From contig JACRLI010000006.1 of assembly GCA_016235265.1 (NCBI GenBank), forward strand, positions 62,001-126,000: a stretch of 64,000 nt of DNA, in the 5' to 3' direction. Origin of the DNA: Candidatus Eisenbacteria bacterium (GTDB lineage: Bacteria > Eisenbacteria > RBG-16-71-46 > JACRLI01). Shown here piece after piece: positions 36,759 to 49,489 of the stretch. The first letter of the stretch is position 1. Every line of letters begins with the position of its first letter. Under the pieces are notes generated by a model. That model saw nothing but the letters and a program-made list of their open reading frames with translations. It made no database searches and had not been told where the DNA came from. The translations under genes were made by a program, and so were the position numbers.

Positions 36759-36778
36759 GGCGGGCCTGAGGCGCGCGG
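36756..36778 (+). repeat. Stop-codon palindrome, GGDEF copy
   Basis: The TAG stop starts GGGCGGGCC, followed after TGA by GGCGCGC, an imperfect stem with one mismatch. Its first eleven bases are the same as in the copy after the ChbG-like gene. Confidence 0.45.
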
Positions 36779-36792
36779 ACACCCGGCGATCC

Positions 36793-36905
36793 CCCCCGGC
36801 GGACGCGAGGCCCGCGGAAATTCGGAAGGTCACCCGGCGGGCGCGAGGCCCGCGGAAATCCGGAAGGTCACCCGGCGGGCGCGAGGCCCGCGGAAATCCG
36901 GAAGG

Positions 36906-36929
<24 letters not shown>
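36793..36929. repeat. 38-bp tandem repeat, about 3.6 copies, running into the clpB 3' end
   Basis: Units begin at 36793, 36831, 36869 and 36907; the second and third are identical, the first has a few changes, the fourth is partial. Each unit contains GCGGGC-GCGAG-GCCCGC (a 6-bp stem), so the array gives a row of hairpins between the converging diguanylate cyclase and clpB genes. The partial copy includes the clpB stop and last seven codons, so the array looks like serial duplication of the gene's 3' edge. Confidence 0.85.
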
Positions 36930-39506
<2,577 letters not shown>

Positions 39507-39564
39507 GGGACAGTTCCTTGCGCTCCGGGTCGCGGGACGCGTCGACGGGCCCGGCCGGCGGACA

Positions 39565-41709
39565 TCACCGCGGCGCGCGCGGCGATTCCTCCAACTGAAC
39601 CGACAGGATCTTCTCGCCCTGCTGGATCCTCTCCACCACGTCCATGCCCTGGGTCACCCGGCCGAAGATGGTGTAGCGCCCGTTCAGGTGCGGCTGGGGC
39701 GACTGGGTGATGAAGAACTGGCTGCCTCCGGTGTCCTTGCCGGAGAGCGCCATGCCCACGCGGGCGGGGTCGTAGCCGATCTCGTTCATCTCGCAGCGGA
39801 TGGCGTAGCCGGGCCCGCCCTCGCCGTCGCCGTGCGGGTCGCCGCCCTGGATCACGAAGTTGGGCACCACCCGGTGCCAGGTGAGCCGGTCGAAGTAGCC
39901 GCGCGCGGCCAGGCCGGCGAAGTTGGCCACGGTGTTGGGGGAGGCGTCGGTCTCGAAGGCCACGCGGATGTCCCCGCGCGCGGTCCTGAGGACCGCACCC
40001 CGGGGCAACCGCGACACGCCCCGGCCGGGCTGCGCGGCCAGGAACCACCCGGAGCGCGATTCGGGCAGAGGCCGGTTCAGCACCGAGTCGGGCACGTCCT
40101 CGCCGGTGGCGGTCTTCAGGCCGCCGGCCGCGGCGGCGCGCACGCGCGGGTCGGGATCGGCCAGCGCGCGGCGCAGGAAGCGCTGCACGTGGATGGGCCA
40201 GAGCCTCGCGGCGCCGTCCGCCGCGGCCAGCCGTGCGTCGGCGTTGGCCTCGCCCCGGGCGCGGTCGTAGAGGATCTCGAACTCGCTCACCCGGGAGGAG
40301 TCGCCGCTGCCGGCCAGCGCCTGCGCGGCGGTGGCCGCCAGCATCAGGTCGCGGTCGCGCAGCGCGCGGAGCACGATGCGCATGGCGTGGCCGTCGCGCA
40401 TGGCGCCCAGGAAGTTCACCGCGGCGGTGCGCATGCGCGGCCGGCCGCCCTCGAAGGTGGCGGTGGCGTAGCTCCAGGCGTCGCGGCAACCCGCCTCGCC
40501 CAGCGCCTCCAGCGTGGCGGCGCGCACGGACTCCGTGGAGTCGCCCAGGAAGACGCGGCACGCGGCCAGGGCGCGCTCGCGCAGGATCCGCGCCGCGGCC
40601 GTGCCGGCCGCCGCCCGGCAGGCCGGCGAGGGATCGTCGCGCATCGCCAGCAGCCCGGGCAGCACGCCGTGGAAGCGCATCGCCCCCAGCGCCGTGGCCG
40701 CGGTCGCCCGCACGTAGGCGGAGGAGTCGGCCAGGACCGCCGCCAGCGCCGCGCCGGCAGAGGAATCCGCCAGCGCGCCCAGCGCGGCGGCGGCCTGCAC
40801 CCGCACCCGCCACGAGGGATCGGAGAGCGCGGCCTTGAGCGCGTCCTGGGACAGGAGGTCGCGCATGCGGCCCAGGGCCCGCGCGGCCACCCAGCGCACC
40901 GTCTCGGAGGTGTCCCGCAGCAGCGGGCGCACCGCCCCCGGCGCGCGCCGGCTGCCGCCGCGCTCCAGCGCGTACGCCGCCCGCCAGCGCAGCTCGGGGT
41001 CGCGGTCCGCGAGCAACGGCAGCGCGGAGTCCACCGCCGTGGAGTCCTGGAGCCGCCACAGCCCCACGGCGGCATCGAGGCGCACCTCGCGGGCCACGTC
41101 GCGCAGGCGCGCGGCCACCGCCGGCACGGCGCGGCGGCTGCCCAGCTTCGAGAGCGCCTCCACGGCGCGGCGGCGCACCTCGGGGGAGGGATCCCCGGCG
41201 GCGCGCGCCAGCGGTTCGAGCGCGGCGCTGTCGGCCAGCAGGCCTGCGGCGAAGGCGGCGCCGGCGCGCACCGTGATGTCGGGATCGGAGAGCAGCGGCA
41301 GGAGCAATCCCAGGCCGGCGCGCGAACCGATGCGGCCCACGGCGAGCGCGGCGCGCGCGCGCACCGCCGGCGCGGGATCCGCCAGCCAGGTGCCCAGGCG
41401 CGGGTCCCCGGCGGCGCGGCGGTCCTCGGCCACGGCGATGTCGTAAAGTGTGCCCGCGGCGATCCCGCGCGGCGGCGCGGGCAGCGCATAGACGGGGGCG
41501 GGCTCCCGCTTCCAGCGCGGCAGGGCGGAGGCCGGCTGCTTGGGGGCCGGCGACGCGCCGATGATGCCCTCGGGCTTCTGGAGCAGCGGCCGCGTGCCCT
41601 GCCACACGCCGGCGGACGCGCCGCCGGGAAGCAGCCCCGGCGCCACCACGGAAACCACAAGCAGGAACGCCGCGCGCCACGGCGCGCGGGGGATGCCTGG
41701 ATTGTTCAT
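39565..41709 (-). CDS. Secreted HEAT-repeat protein fused to a C-terminal cyclophilin
   Basis: 714 residues. Signal peptide at 10-33 ([20 protein letters not shown]). About 14 HEAT units (100-500, such as [20 protein letters not shown] and [20 protein letters not shown]). Residues about 550-705 form a cyclophilin-type prolyl isomerase with [40 protein letters not shown] and [20 protein letters not shown]. Core catalytic Arg, Phe and Gln are present. The fusion suggests a periplasmic folding factor with a binding superhelix. It begins 4 nt after the PorU-like stop, so the two are co-transcribed. Confidence 0.9.
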   Translation of the reverse strand: MNNPGIPRAPWRAAFLLVVSVVAPGLLPGGASAGVWQGTRPLLQKPEGIIGASPAPKQPASALPRWKREPAPVYALPAPPRGIAAGTLYDIAVAEDRRAAGDPRLGTWLADPAPAVRARAALAVGRIGSRAGLGLLLPLLSDPDITVRAGAAFAAGLLADSAALEPLARAAGDPSPEVRRRAVEALSKLGSRRAVPAVAARLRDVAREVRLDAAVGLWRLQDSTAVDSALPLLADRDPELRWRAAYALERGGSRRAPGAVRPLLRDTSETVRWVAARALGRMRDLLSQDALKAALSDPSWRVRVQAAAALGALADSSAGAALAAVLADSSAYVRATAATALGAMRFHGVLPGLLAMRDDPSPACRAAAGTAAARILRERALAACRVFLGDSTESVRAATLEALGEAGCRDAWSYATATFEGGRPRMRTAAVNFLGAMRDGHAMRIVLRALRDRDLMLAATAAQALAGSGDSSRVSEFEILYDRARGEANADARLAAADGAARLWPIHVQRFLRRALADPDPRVRAAAAGGLKTATGEDVPDSVLNRPLPESRSGWFLAAQPGRGVSRLPRGAVLRTARGDIRVAFETDASPNTVANFAGLAARGYFDRLTWHRVVPNFVIQGGDPHGDGEGGPGYAIRCEMNEIGYDPARVGMALSGKDTGGSQFFITQSPQPHLNGRYTIFGRVTQGMDVVERIQQGEKILSVQLEESPRAPR

Positions 41710-41713
41710 CGGC

Positions 41714-44700
41714 TTATTCGACCTTCACCATCCGGCCCAGCTGGTCCAGCGACTGCGCGCCGGATCGGACCGTCAGCTTGAAGAGGTACACGCCGTTGGC
41801 GAGGGGGTCGCCGTCGCCGTCGCGGCCGTCCCACGCCAGCATGTGGGTGCCCGCGTCCAGCAGGGCGGCATCCGCGCCGGACCCCGCGGCCACCCGGATT
41901 TCCCGGATCAGCCGGCCGGACAGAGTGTAGATGCGCACCGAGAGGTCGTCCACCGCGCGACTCAGGGCGTAGTGGAAGCCGGTGGCGGCGGCGAAGGGGT
42001 TGGGGTAGTTGATCACCTCGGAGAGCGCCAGCGCCTCCCCGGCCACCACCCGGAAGCTCACGCGGGTCTCCGCGGTGGCCCCTCCGGGCCCACCCACCAC
42101 GAATGCGAGCTCGTTGAGCCCGCCGGGGAAGGTCTGTCGCAGCGTCGCGGTCCAGCGTTCCAGCCCGCCCTGCTCCGGCGGGTCCGCGGCGCGCGTCACC
42201 GAGGTGGGCTCCAGGGTGTGGCCGTTGAGCCGGAAGCGGAACAGCGAGGAGTCGGCGCCCACCGAGGTGGCGAAGCCCACCTGGATCCGCTGGTCGGCGG
42301 GCAGCGCGTGCGCGGGGTCCAGCGGGCCCTTGTCGCTGGTGAACGTGGTGAACTCCAGCACCCGGCGCACCGGCGAGTAGGACTCCACGCCGTCCACGTT
42401 GCGGGCGCGGAAGTCCACGAAGTAGTCCTCGAAGTGCGGCACGGTGCGGAAACTGATCCGGAAGCGGCGCGCATGCGTGGCGGCGGGATCGCCCTCCCGC
42501 GTGACGCTGTACGAGCCCGCCGGCACCGCCCGCACCGCGCCGTCCGGAAGCCGCTCCTGCACCCACGCCGAATCCAGCCCCACCGGGCTCTCCACCAGCG
42601 CCGAGAGCGTGACGCTGTCGGGCCCGGTGGTGCGGAAGTACTGGAACGTGTCCATGGGACGTCCGTCCTGGCTCAGCGTGAAGAACGCCGTGCCGGGGTC
42701 CATGCGCAGCGCGGGGTCGCCCAGCAGGCAGTAGGAGAACACCTCGTAGGCGTTCAGGTTGCCGCCCATGAGCGGCGGCTTGGACTCGAAACCGCGCCAG
42801 GCGACGAACGAGCTGTCGGTGTCGCGCGGCGCGCCCATGAGGCGCAGCAGGAAATTGCTCTTGGCGTCGCGCAGCAGGTCGCCCAGGATCCACTTCACGC
42901 CCCGGTCGCCGCCCACGTCCGGCGTGGGCGGGCGCACGAACATCGAGCGGACCACCTCGGTGCCCAGGTCCGGCTCGCCGCCGTAGGGCAGCCACTCGTA
43001 GCCGGTGGACGCGAAGCTGCCGATGGTTCCGGAGCGGGCCTTGCCCAGCAGCCGCTCGGCGTTGCTCTCGCCGTAGAAGCCGTCGTTCTCGCGGTAGAAG
43101 TCGTACCGGTTCACGTGGCAGGCGAAGGCCATCAGGAAGAACGGCCGGTCCTGGTTGCCGATCTGCTCGGCGTCCTGGTTGCTGCCGTCGCCTTCCAGGA
43201 TGCGCTCGTGCGCCCACAGGCGCGAGTTGGCGTGGCCCTGGTAGTCCACCATCAGGTGACCCTGCCCCATCTTCTGCCACAGCTTCGGCCCGATCAGCGC
43301 GTGCCAGTCCCGGGTGGTGGTGATGCAGTTGTAGTCGCGCTGTGCCACGTTGCCGGACACGTCGCAGGAGTGCAGCGTGTCGGTGTACAGCGAGAGGTAG
43401 AACGAATCCACGCCGAAGCCCCGGAAGCCGCCGTCGAAGGCGGTCACGCGCTGCATCTGCTGGTTCACCTGGCGGAAGGTGATCTCCCAGTCGTTGCGGG
43501 TCAGGACGTTGTCTGCGAAGCCGATGCCGTTGGACCACTGGTCGTCGGCCACCAGCAGCATCCGGCCGCGCCAGGCGTCGGCGGGCTGGACCCTGCCGTA
43601 CTGCACGATCTTGTCCACGACGGGCGCCAGGTCGGCCGCGGTGTGCGCGGGAATGCGCCCGATGGCCATGCCCGGGAACACCGGCACCCGGTCGGTGGTG
43701 TCCAGCCCCGCCACGTACCAGTGGTCCTCGGGGATGACCTCCCAGTGGCTTCCCAGCGGCACCGAGCCGAACCCGCGGGGCGAGGGCAGCAGGTCGCGGT
43801 GGCTCTGGAACGTCGGCGGAATGCCGGCCGCCGCGCTCAACCGGTGGAACATCGGGTTCTCGCTGCTCTCGCCCAGCAGCAGCACGTAGCGGGGCGCCGG
43901 GCTCCAGCGGTAGAAGGCGCGGCGCAGCATCCGCTTGATGGCCACGTCGGACTTGCGCCCGCCGTCGAACTCGTCGTACACATCCCCCACCCGCGCCACC
44001 GCCACCCGCAGGCCCTCGGCCTGGTGCAGGTTGGCCAGCCGCTGCGCCTCGCTCTCCAGCCCCTCGTGGGTGACGATCACCAGGTCGGCCCCGGTGATGG
44101 AACCCAGCGCGCTGGGCGTGTCGGGGATCACCACCCCGTCGGGCAGCTGCGGCAGGAACGAGCGGCTGGCGGCGACGTAGGCGTGGGGCATCGCGCCCAC
44201 GGTGTCCTGGAAGCTGACCTGCCAGGTGGAGCCGGTGCGCTGGGCCGTGGGCGCGGCATCAATGAACACCGGCGCGGCGGAGTCGCTGACGTCGTAGACC
44301 TCCACGGTGTTCTCGCGGAACTTCCCGGGGCGCAGCGTGAGCGCTCCCGGCGCGTCGCCGCTGGTGAAGCCGAACCGCCCGGTGGTGCCGGGGGCCAGGA
44401 AGCGCCGGTAGTAGTTGACCTCGAACCACTCCATGTAGGCGCCGGAGTTGGGCGCGAAGCCCCCGCCGGCGGGATGCTCGCCCACCAGGCGCAGGACGTT
44501 GCGCACCGGGGAGAGCCGCGTGCCGTCCAGCGTGAACCCGGGGTCGCGGTCGCTGTCGTAGAGCGCGTAGTCGCGGGCCACGAAGGTGAACCGGCTCACC
44601 ACCGGATCGCTCAGCTTGCCGGTGCCCTGCGGCCGCTCCAGCCACATCGAGATCATGTGGGTGCCCAGCGAGACCCCCTCGTTGAACAGGTCGGCGCCCC

Positions 44701-46093
44701 GGAACGCGGCGCGCAGCCCGATGCGCCGGCTGGAGTCGATCTCGCTGGCCTGGAACGCCAGCGTGTCCTCCATGAGCTTGTTGGTGAGCATGAAAGTGGG
44801 CTGGTCCAGGAAGTCGGGGTCGGGCACGAAGAAGAAGTGTTCCTCGCGGTGCACCGTGGCGCGGTAGGACTCCGGCGTGGTGGTGGAGGCCAGGCCCAGA
44901 GAAGCCGGCCGTTCCGCCATGCGCGCCGCGGCGGGCCCGCCGGCCGCGCGCCGCGCCAGCCAGTACACGTGCCCGCGGGTGTAGTAGCGGGAGGTGCGCA
45001 GGATGTCGTACCACTTCGCGCGGAACCGGTCGGACAGCTCGCGGCCGAAGAACACCACGTAGTCGTCGCCGTCGAAGCTGCCGTTGCCGTCCACGTCCAC
45101 CACGCGGATGGGCACCTCCTGCGGGTACTGCGTGGGATCCGCCAGCCCGGCCGACTTCGGGAACGGGCCGGGCAGCTGCTCGTAGCAGCGCAGGTCCCCC
45201 ACCGGGACCGCGGCCAGCTCCGGGTACTTGCGCTGCAGCTGCGCGAAGGGCACGGCGTAGACGCCGGTGGTGTCCACGCGCAGCTTGAAGTCGGGGAAGC
45301 CCGCCGCGGGCAGCGCCGCGTCGAAGGCGGGCGCGGGCGGGGGCAGCGCCGGCCGCTGCAGGCGGAACGCGCGGGCCTGGTCGTAGTTGAGCAGCGTGTT
45401 GCGGTACATCCCCTCCTGGGAGGCGCTCTCCACCACCGGCAGCGCCCCGCCCGCGGGCAGCGCCGCGCGGTCCTGCGGCGGCGCGCCGGCGTCTTCGAAG
45501 TCCACGCGCACCAAGATCCGCTCCGCCACCCACAGCACGCCGCGCGCGGCGTCGTAGCGCACCGGGCGCACCCCCAGCGGCTGCACCCGCTGGTAGCGCA
45601 GCATGGCGTCGGGGCCCAGCCCGGCGGTCTCGCGCGGCCACAGGCCGGCGCGCGCGTAGGCCCGCGCATCGGGCCGCCGCTCGGCGATGTTGGTGGGGAT
45701 GTCGGTGCCGTTCTCCTGCAGCCGGCGCCCCACCACCGGCTGCGGCGGCAGCGCGGGGCGCTCGGACGCCTGCACCGAGAGCAGCGTCAGCCGCGCGCTG
45801 CCGCCGCGCGGGATCCCCAGGGCGGCGGTCTCGGAGGGCAGCTCGGGCAGACCCGGCAGGTCGGCGAGCCCGCCGCCGTCAAAGCGGATCCGGGAATAGG
45901 CGCGGCCCTCCACCTGCACGGTGTCCACGCGCAGGCCGCGCAGCAGGAACTCCACCGTGGCGCCGCGCGTGTCGGCGGAGAGCAGGCGCGACTCGGCCCC
46001 GGCCCGGGCCGCGCCCAGTACCAGGCCCGCCCACAGGACGGCGGCAAAAATGGCAAGGCCGCGGGGTGCGCGGCCGGGGGGTGAATGCGTCAT
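41714..46093 (-). CDS. C25 gingipain-family peptidase, PorU-like, with FlgD/T9SS-type C-terminal domain
   Basis: 1459 residues. Signal peptide RGLAIFAAVLWAGLVLGAAR, a large N-terminal beta region, then a caspase-like C25 peptidase domain with the probable catalytic His in VDYQGHANSRLWAHE and Cys in FLMAFACHVNRYDFY. The last 90 residues are an Ig-like FlgD/T9SS type A module (YPNPFAAATGFHYALS, GRLIREI, WDGRDGDGDPLANGVYLF). PorU is the sortase that removes C-terminal signals and attaches cargo at the cell surface in type IX secretion; a PorU-like role is inferred. The ATG at 46091-46093 with AGAGGA just ahead is preferred to the upstream start at 46153, which would cover the promoter. Confidence 0.85.
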   Translation of the reverse strand: MTHSPPGRAPRGLAIFAAVLWAGLVLGAARAGAESRLLSADTRGATVEFLLRGLRVDTVQVEGRAYSRIRFDGGGLADLPGLPELPSETAALGIPRGGSARLTLLSVQASERPALPPQPVVGRRLQENGTDIPTNIAERRPDARAYARAGLWPRETAGLGPDAMLRYQRVQPLGVRPVRYDAARGVLWVAERILVRVDFEDAGAPPQDRAALPAGGALPVVESASQEGMYRNTLLNYDQARAFRLQRPALPPPAPAFDAALPAAGFPDFKLRVDTTGVYAVPFAQLQRKYPELAAVPVGDLRCYEQLPGPFPKSAGLADPTQYPQEVPIRVVDVDGNGSFDGDDYVVFFGRELSDRFRAKWYDILRTSRYYTRGHVYWLARRAAGGPAAARMAERPASLGLASTTTPESYRATVHREEHFFFVPDPDFLDQPTFMLTNKLMEDTLAFQASEIDSSRRIGLRAAFRGADLFNEGVSLGTHMISMWLERPQGTGKLSDPVVSRFTFVARDYALYDSDRDPGFTLDGTRLSPVRNVLRLVGEHPAGGGFAPNSGAYMEWFEVNYYRRFLAPGTTGRFGFTSGDAPGALTLRPGKFRENTVEVYDVSDSAAPVFIDAAPTAQRTGSTWQVSFQDTVGAMPHAYVAASRSFLPQLPDGVVIPDTPSALGSITGADLVIVTHEGLESEAQRLANLHQAEGLRVAVARVGDVYDEFDGGRKSDVAIKRMLRRAFYRWSPAPRYVLLLGESSENPMFHRLSAAAGIPPTFQSHRDLLPSPRGFGSVPLGSHWEVIPEDHWYVAGLDTTDRVPVFPGMAIGRIPAHTAADLAPVVDKIVQYGRVQPADAWRGRMLLVADDQWSNGIGFADNVLTRNDWEITFRQVNQQMQRVTAFDGGFRGFGVDSFYLSLYTDTLHSCDVSGNVAQRDYNCITTTRDWHALIGPKLWQKMGQGHLMVDYQGHANSRLWAHERILEGDGSNQDAEQIGNQDRPFFLMAFACHVNRYDFYRENDGFYGESNAERLLGKARSGTIGSFASTGYEWLPYGGEPDLGTEVVRSMFVRPPTPDVGGDRGVKWILGDLLRDAKSNFLLRLMGAPRDTDSSFVAWRGFESKPPLMGGNLNAYEVFSYCLLGDPALRMDPGTAFFTLSQDGRPMDTFQYFRTTGPDSVTLSALVESPVGLDSAWVQERLPDGAVRAVPAGSYSVTREGDPAATHARRFRISFRTVPHFEDYFVDFRARNVDGVESYSPVRRVLEFTTFTSDKGPLDPAHALPADQRIQVGFATSVGADSSLFRFRLNGHTLEPTSVTRAADPPEQGGLERWTATLRQTFPGGLNELAFVVGGPGGATAETRVSFRVVAGEALALSEVINYPNPFAAATGFHYALSRAVDDLSVRIYTLSGRLIREIRVAAGSGADAALLDAGTHMLAWDGRDGDGDPLANGVYLFKLTVRSGAQSLDQLGRMVKVE

Positions 46094-46123
46094 ATTCCTC
46101 TGAAGTGCGTACCTCACGGTGCC

Positions 46124-46153
46124 AGTATAGGTTCCCCGCGGCGGGGGGGTCAA
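46124..46153 (-). promoter_or_regulatory. Sigma70-type promoter of the PorU-like operon
   Basis: Minus-strand TTGACC, 18 nt, TATACT, identical hexamers and spacing to those before the lipoprotein gene at 33737. Start would be near 46117, with a short leader of about 24 nt to the ATG. Confidence 0.65.
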
Positions 46154-46167
46154 TGCGACCTCCGGCC

Positions 46168-46196
46168 TTGCCGGGCGGGGGCTAACCGATTATCCT
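46168..46196 (+). promoter_or_regulatory. Candidate promoter of the parvulin gene
   Basis: TTGCCG, 17 nt, TATCCT on the plus strand, starting 14 nt from the -35 of the divergent PorU promoter. The two units could be co-regulated through the shared 150-bp gap. Confidence 0.45.
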
Positions 46197-46245
46197 CAAT
46201 CCGCTTAGCAACCGGTTTCGGACGTGACTCGAAAGGAGCCCGTAG

Positions 46246-48090
46246 ATGAAGCGTGTCCTGGCCACCCTGCTCGTGCTGGGCTTGGCCCTGCCCGCGGCGG
46301 GGCAGGCGTCGTCGGTCCGCAAGCTCCACCCCAAGGGCGGCGCCCAGGCCTCCGGCAAGGCCGCGGCCAAGACCGTCCGGCCCCGCCTGGGCGGCCCGTG
46401 GGCCTACCCTCCCGGCAATTCCCCGCTGCTGGCCGACGTGGACGGGCGGCCGGTCACCCGGTCCATGCTGGAACAGGCGTTTCAGCGGCTGGACATGAGC
46501 GCCCAGGCTCCCTCGGACGACACCACCGGCGCCCGGCAGCTGCTGGGCAACCTGATTGACAAGGCCTACCTGGGCTGGGTGGTCACCGACCTTGGCTTCG
46601 AGCTCAACACCGCCGAGAGGCAGGAGTACCAGAAGCGCCGCCAGCGCACCATGGCCGACTACCTGGGCGCCCTGCAGCAGGAGGCGGCCGCGGAGGTGAC
46701 CGACGAGGACGCCCGCGCCCTGTGGGAGAAGCAGCGCACCGTCTACGCCTGCCACCGCCTGGGGGTGCGCCGCAAGGCCACCGCCGACAGCGTGGTGGCC
46801 CAGCTGCGCGCCGGCGCGGTGTTCGAGTCGCTGGCCGCGCGCAACAACGAGGACCCGCTGACCCAGTCCACGCTGGGCCAGGTGACCACCTACTGGACGG
46901 TGGGGTTCATGCCCGACTGGCTCGAGCCGGCGGTGGTCGCCCTCAAGGCCGGGCAGGTGAGCGAGCCGGTCCGCGGCCCCGGCGAGGGGCTCTTCTACGT
47001 GGTGCGCCTGGACTCGCTGGAGACGCGCGACCCCGGCCCCTTCGAGATGTCCCGCGACCGGCTGCGCGGCGCGCTTGCCGGCAACCGCGCGGCGGCGGCC
47101 CGCTCGAGCATGATGCGCCAGTTCATGGAGCGCCTGCAGCCGGAGTTCAACGACGCCGTGCTGGCGATGCTGGTGGTCAAGTTCGACTCGGCCTACCGCG
47201 CCATCCCCGTGGACACCACCAGCGACGTGCCCACGCAGACGATCAGCAACCCGGTCCCCAGGCTCACCGAGGCGCAGAAGGACCTCACGCTGCTGGAGTC
47301 CTCCGTCGGGAGCTTCCGAATCCGCGACATGGTGACCCCGCTGGAGCGCGTGGCGTCCTTCATGCGCCCCCGGATGGCCACCGAGGAGGACATCCGCCGC
47401 TTCGCCATGACCATGGCGGCCCAGCCGATCATCTACGACGCCGCGGTGAAGGCGAAGCTGGACACGCTGCCGCTGGTGGCGCGCGACCTGTTCGACACCC
47501 GCGAAAAGCTGCTGCTGGAGCGCTTCATCCGCACCCACGTGGAGGAGCGCGCGAAGGCCCCGGTGGACACGGTGAAGGCCTTCTTCCAGGCGCACCTGGA
47601 CGCGTTCGACTACCCCGCCTGGGTCAAGATCTACCTGATCCAGATCTCCGACTCGGCGCGCGCGGACTCGGTGCTGAAGCTGGTGGAGCTGGGCTACGAC
47701 ATCGAGAAGCTGGCCCGCGAGCTGTCCGAGGACCCGGTGACCGCCACCGAAGGCGGTTCGATGGTGTTCTACGCCGGCACCGGTGAGAGCCGCCGCGACA
47801 CCACGTGGGAGAAGCAGGTGCTGGCCATGGAGGCCGGGGAGCACACCCGGAAGCCGTTCCTGTGGAACGGGTCCTGGTACATCGTGGACGTGATGGGCAA
47901 GGCCCCACGGCGCCACCGCACCTGGGAGGAGGCCGAGAAGTACGCCCGGGACGCGGTGGAGATCCCGCGGCAGGAGAGGATCGTGCAGGAGTACTTGCAG
48001 AAGGCCCGCGCCCGGCACCCGCTGAAGCTGTACCCGGAAGAGATGGCGAAGGTGGAGCTGCGGCGGAGGTTGAAGCTGAGAGACATGTAG
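46246..48090 (+). CDS. SurA/PrsA-like parvulin-type peptidyl-prolyl isomerase
   Basis: 614 residues with a signal peptide (RVLATLLVLGLALPAAGQAS). A SurA-N-like chaperone helix set (about 60-165) is followed by two PpiC-like rotamase regions: one near 165-265 (VVAQLRAGAVFESLAARNNE, PGEGLFYVVRLDSLE) and one near 450-560 (YDIEKLARELSEDPVTATEG, WNGSWYIVDVMGKAP). It should help outer-membrane or secreted proteins fold. AAAGGAG site before the ATG. It is divergent from the PorU-like/HEAT-cyclophilin/clpB run. Confidence 0.88.
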   Translation: MKRVLATLLVLGLALPAAGQASSVRKLHPKGGAQASGKAAAKTVRPRLGGPWAYPPGNSPLLADVDGRPVTRSMLEQAFQRLDMSAQAPSDDTTGARQLLGNLIDKAYLGWVVTDLGFELNTAERQEYQKRRQRTMADYLGALQQEAAAEVTDEDARALWEKQRTVYACHRLGVRRKATADSVVAQLRAGAVFESLAARNNEDPLTQSTLGQVTTYWTVGFMPDWLEPAVVALKAGQVSEPVRGPGEGLFYVVRLDSLETRDPGPFEMSRDRLRGALAGNRAAAARSSMMRQFMERLQPEFNDAVLAMLVVKFDSAYRAIPVDTTSDVPTQTISNPVPRLTEAQKDLTLLESSVGSFRIRDMVTPLERVASFMRPRMATEEDIRRFAMTMAAQPIIYDAAVKAKLDTLPLVARDLFDTREKLLLERFIRTHVEERAKAPVDTVKAFFQAHLDAFDYPAWVKIYLIQISDSARADSVLKLVELGYDIEKLARELSEDPVTATEGGSMVFYAGTGESRRDTTWEKQVLAMEAGEHTRKPFLWNGSWYIVDVMGKAPRRHRTWEEAEKYARDAVEIPRQERIVQEYLQKARARHPLKLYPEEMAKVELRRRLKLRDM

Positions 48091-48125
48091 GTTGTGCTTC
48101 GAAGAATGTGTCCGGCTGGTAGTTC

Positions 48126-49280
48126 CTAGATTCCCTCGTTCAGTGCCGCGAGGTAGCGATCGTAGACGAAGCGCCGGTTGCGCTTCATGCCCGTGATTTC
48201 CCGGACGATGACCAGGCGCTCCAGCAGGTACATACCCTGGGAAGCTGCGGGAAATGACAGGCCCGCGCGCAGCCCGGCCTCCCGGAGGGGCAGCAACGGC
48301 CGGGTCTTCAGCACGTCATGCACACGCAGCGCGGAGCCGGCGCGGCGGCCGAGGGCCAGAACGCGCTCCCGGTCCTGGGCGAAGAGCGTCACGATGCGCC
48401 GCGCGGTGCTCACCGCCCCTTCGGCCGTCTGCGCCACGCCCTCCAGGAAGAACATCACCCAGGCCTCCCAATCTCCTTCGGTTCGGACCCTGTCGAGCAA
48501 CCGGTAGTACTCCGCCCGGTTCTGCTTGAAGTAGAGACTCAGGTAGAGCAGCGGCTCGCGAAGCACGCCCGCATGGCACAGCAGGAAGGTGATGAGCAAC
48601 CGCCCCACCCTGCCGTTGCCATCAAGAAACGGGTGAATGGTCTCGAACTGGACGTGGGCCAGAGCCGCCTTGATGAGCACGGGCAGGTCGGCCTCGCTCT
48701 CGTGCAGGAAGCGCTCGAGATCGGCCACGCATTCTGCGACTTCGGTGTGCGGTGGGGGCACCAGAATCGCATTCCCGGGTCGGCTCCCTCCAACCCAGTT
48801 CTGGCGGCGCCGGAATTCGCCGGGTTGTTTGCCTGCTCCACGCCCGCTGGCCAGCAACTTCCCGTGAATCTCACGAATCAGCCTGCTGCTCAGCGGGAAT
48901 CCGCCGCGCATCCGCTCGAGGCCATGCTGCATCGCGACGACGTAGTTCGAGACCTCGCGGACGTCGTCCAGGGGCGCCCCCGGGGCCTGCTCGATTTCAA
49001 AGAGCAGCAGGTCGGAGAGCGAGGACTGCGTGCCTTCGATCTGCGAGGAGAGCACGGCCTCCTTCCGGACATACGCGTACAGGAAGAGGTCCGGGTCCGG
49101 CAGAAGAGTGCTGATGCTGTCCAGTCGACCGACGGCGAGATGAGCCCGCTCCAGGAGCGACTGCATCCTTCCGCCGATGGCCAGTCCGGGCTTCGGGGGC
49201 AGCCGGTGCGGCACAAACGCGCGGACGGCCTCCCCGTCCGCGACAGTCTTCACGTATTTGCCCGTCAGGCCACGTTTCAT
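48126..49280 (-). CDS. Fic-family AMP-transferase, class II, with C-terminal winged helix
   Basis: 384 residues. The Fic active loop HPFLDGNGRVGR is at 216-227 and the inhibitory helix motif SSQIEG at 78-83 lies before it (class II). A flap-like NWVGGSRPGNAILVPP precedes the loop, and the C-terminus looks like a winged-helix domain (MYLLERLVIVREITGMKRNR). It would transfer AMP to a protein hydroxyl and be held in check by its own helix. Such stand-alone Fic proteins are often mobile; GC content is lower than in the neighbours. Confidence 0.92.
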   Translation of the reverse strand: MKRGLTGKYVKTVADGEAVRAFVPHRLPPKPGLAIGGRMQSLLERAHLAVGRLDSISTLLPDPDLFLYAYVRKEAVLSSQIEGTQSSLSDLLLFEIEQAPGAPLDDVREVSNYVVAMQHGLERMRGGFPLSSRLIREIHGKLLASGRGAGKQPGEFRRRQNWVGGSRPGNAILVPPPHTEVAECVADLERFLHESEADLPVLIKAALAHVQFETIHPFLDGNGRVGRLLITFLLCHAGVLREPLLYLSLYFKQNRAEYYRLLDRVRTEGDWEAWVMFFLEGVAQTAEGAVSTARRIVTLFAQDRERVLALGRRAGSALRVHDVLKTRPLLPLREAGLRAGLSFPAASQGMYLLERLVIVREITGMKRNRRFVYDRYLAALNEGI

Positions 49281-49330
49281 CGCGCACTGCCTTGTTCAGG
49301 GGAGATTGATTGGGGGATACGCTATTAAGA

Positions 49331-49345
49331 CTTATGGCCTAAGTT
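49331..49345. promoter_or_regulatory. AT-rich inverted repeat upstream of the Fic gene
   Basis: ACTTA-TGGCC-TAAGT (5-bp arms) in an AT-rich patch from 49325 to 49356, about 50 nt before the Fic ATG. It is striking in this genome and may be an operator, perhaps for self-regulation by the Fic protein's winged helix. Confidence 0.35.
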
Positions 49346-49489
49346 TAAATAAGAATCCGGCAGGGGGCAAGGGATTTCGGCTCTGCCGTTGCGGATCCGG
49401 AAGGTGAGGTCGGGCGGGAAAAGAGAAGCGGGGAGCCCATGGGCCCCCCGCCGCCGCTCTCAACAGGCCTTCAGCCTGCGCTGCGAAGC

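Noticed and set aside
41540..46084. An open frame of about 1500 codons on the plus strand, antisense to the PorU-like gene
   Set aside because: Codon-position bias of the GC-rich minus-strand gene leaves the opposite frame open. Its translation is rich in Arg, Gln, His and Val without domain signatures.
46094..46153. Upstream start for the PorU-like protein
   Set aside because: The additional 20 residues would place the -10 and -35 inside the coding region and come before a normal signal peptide.
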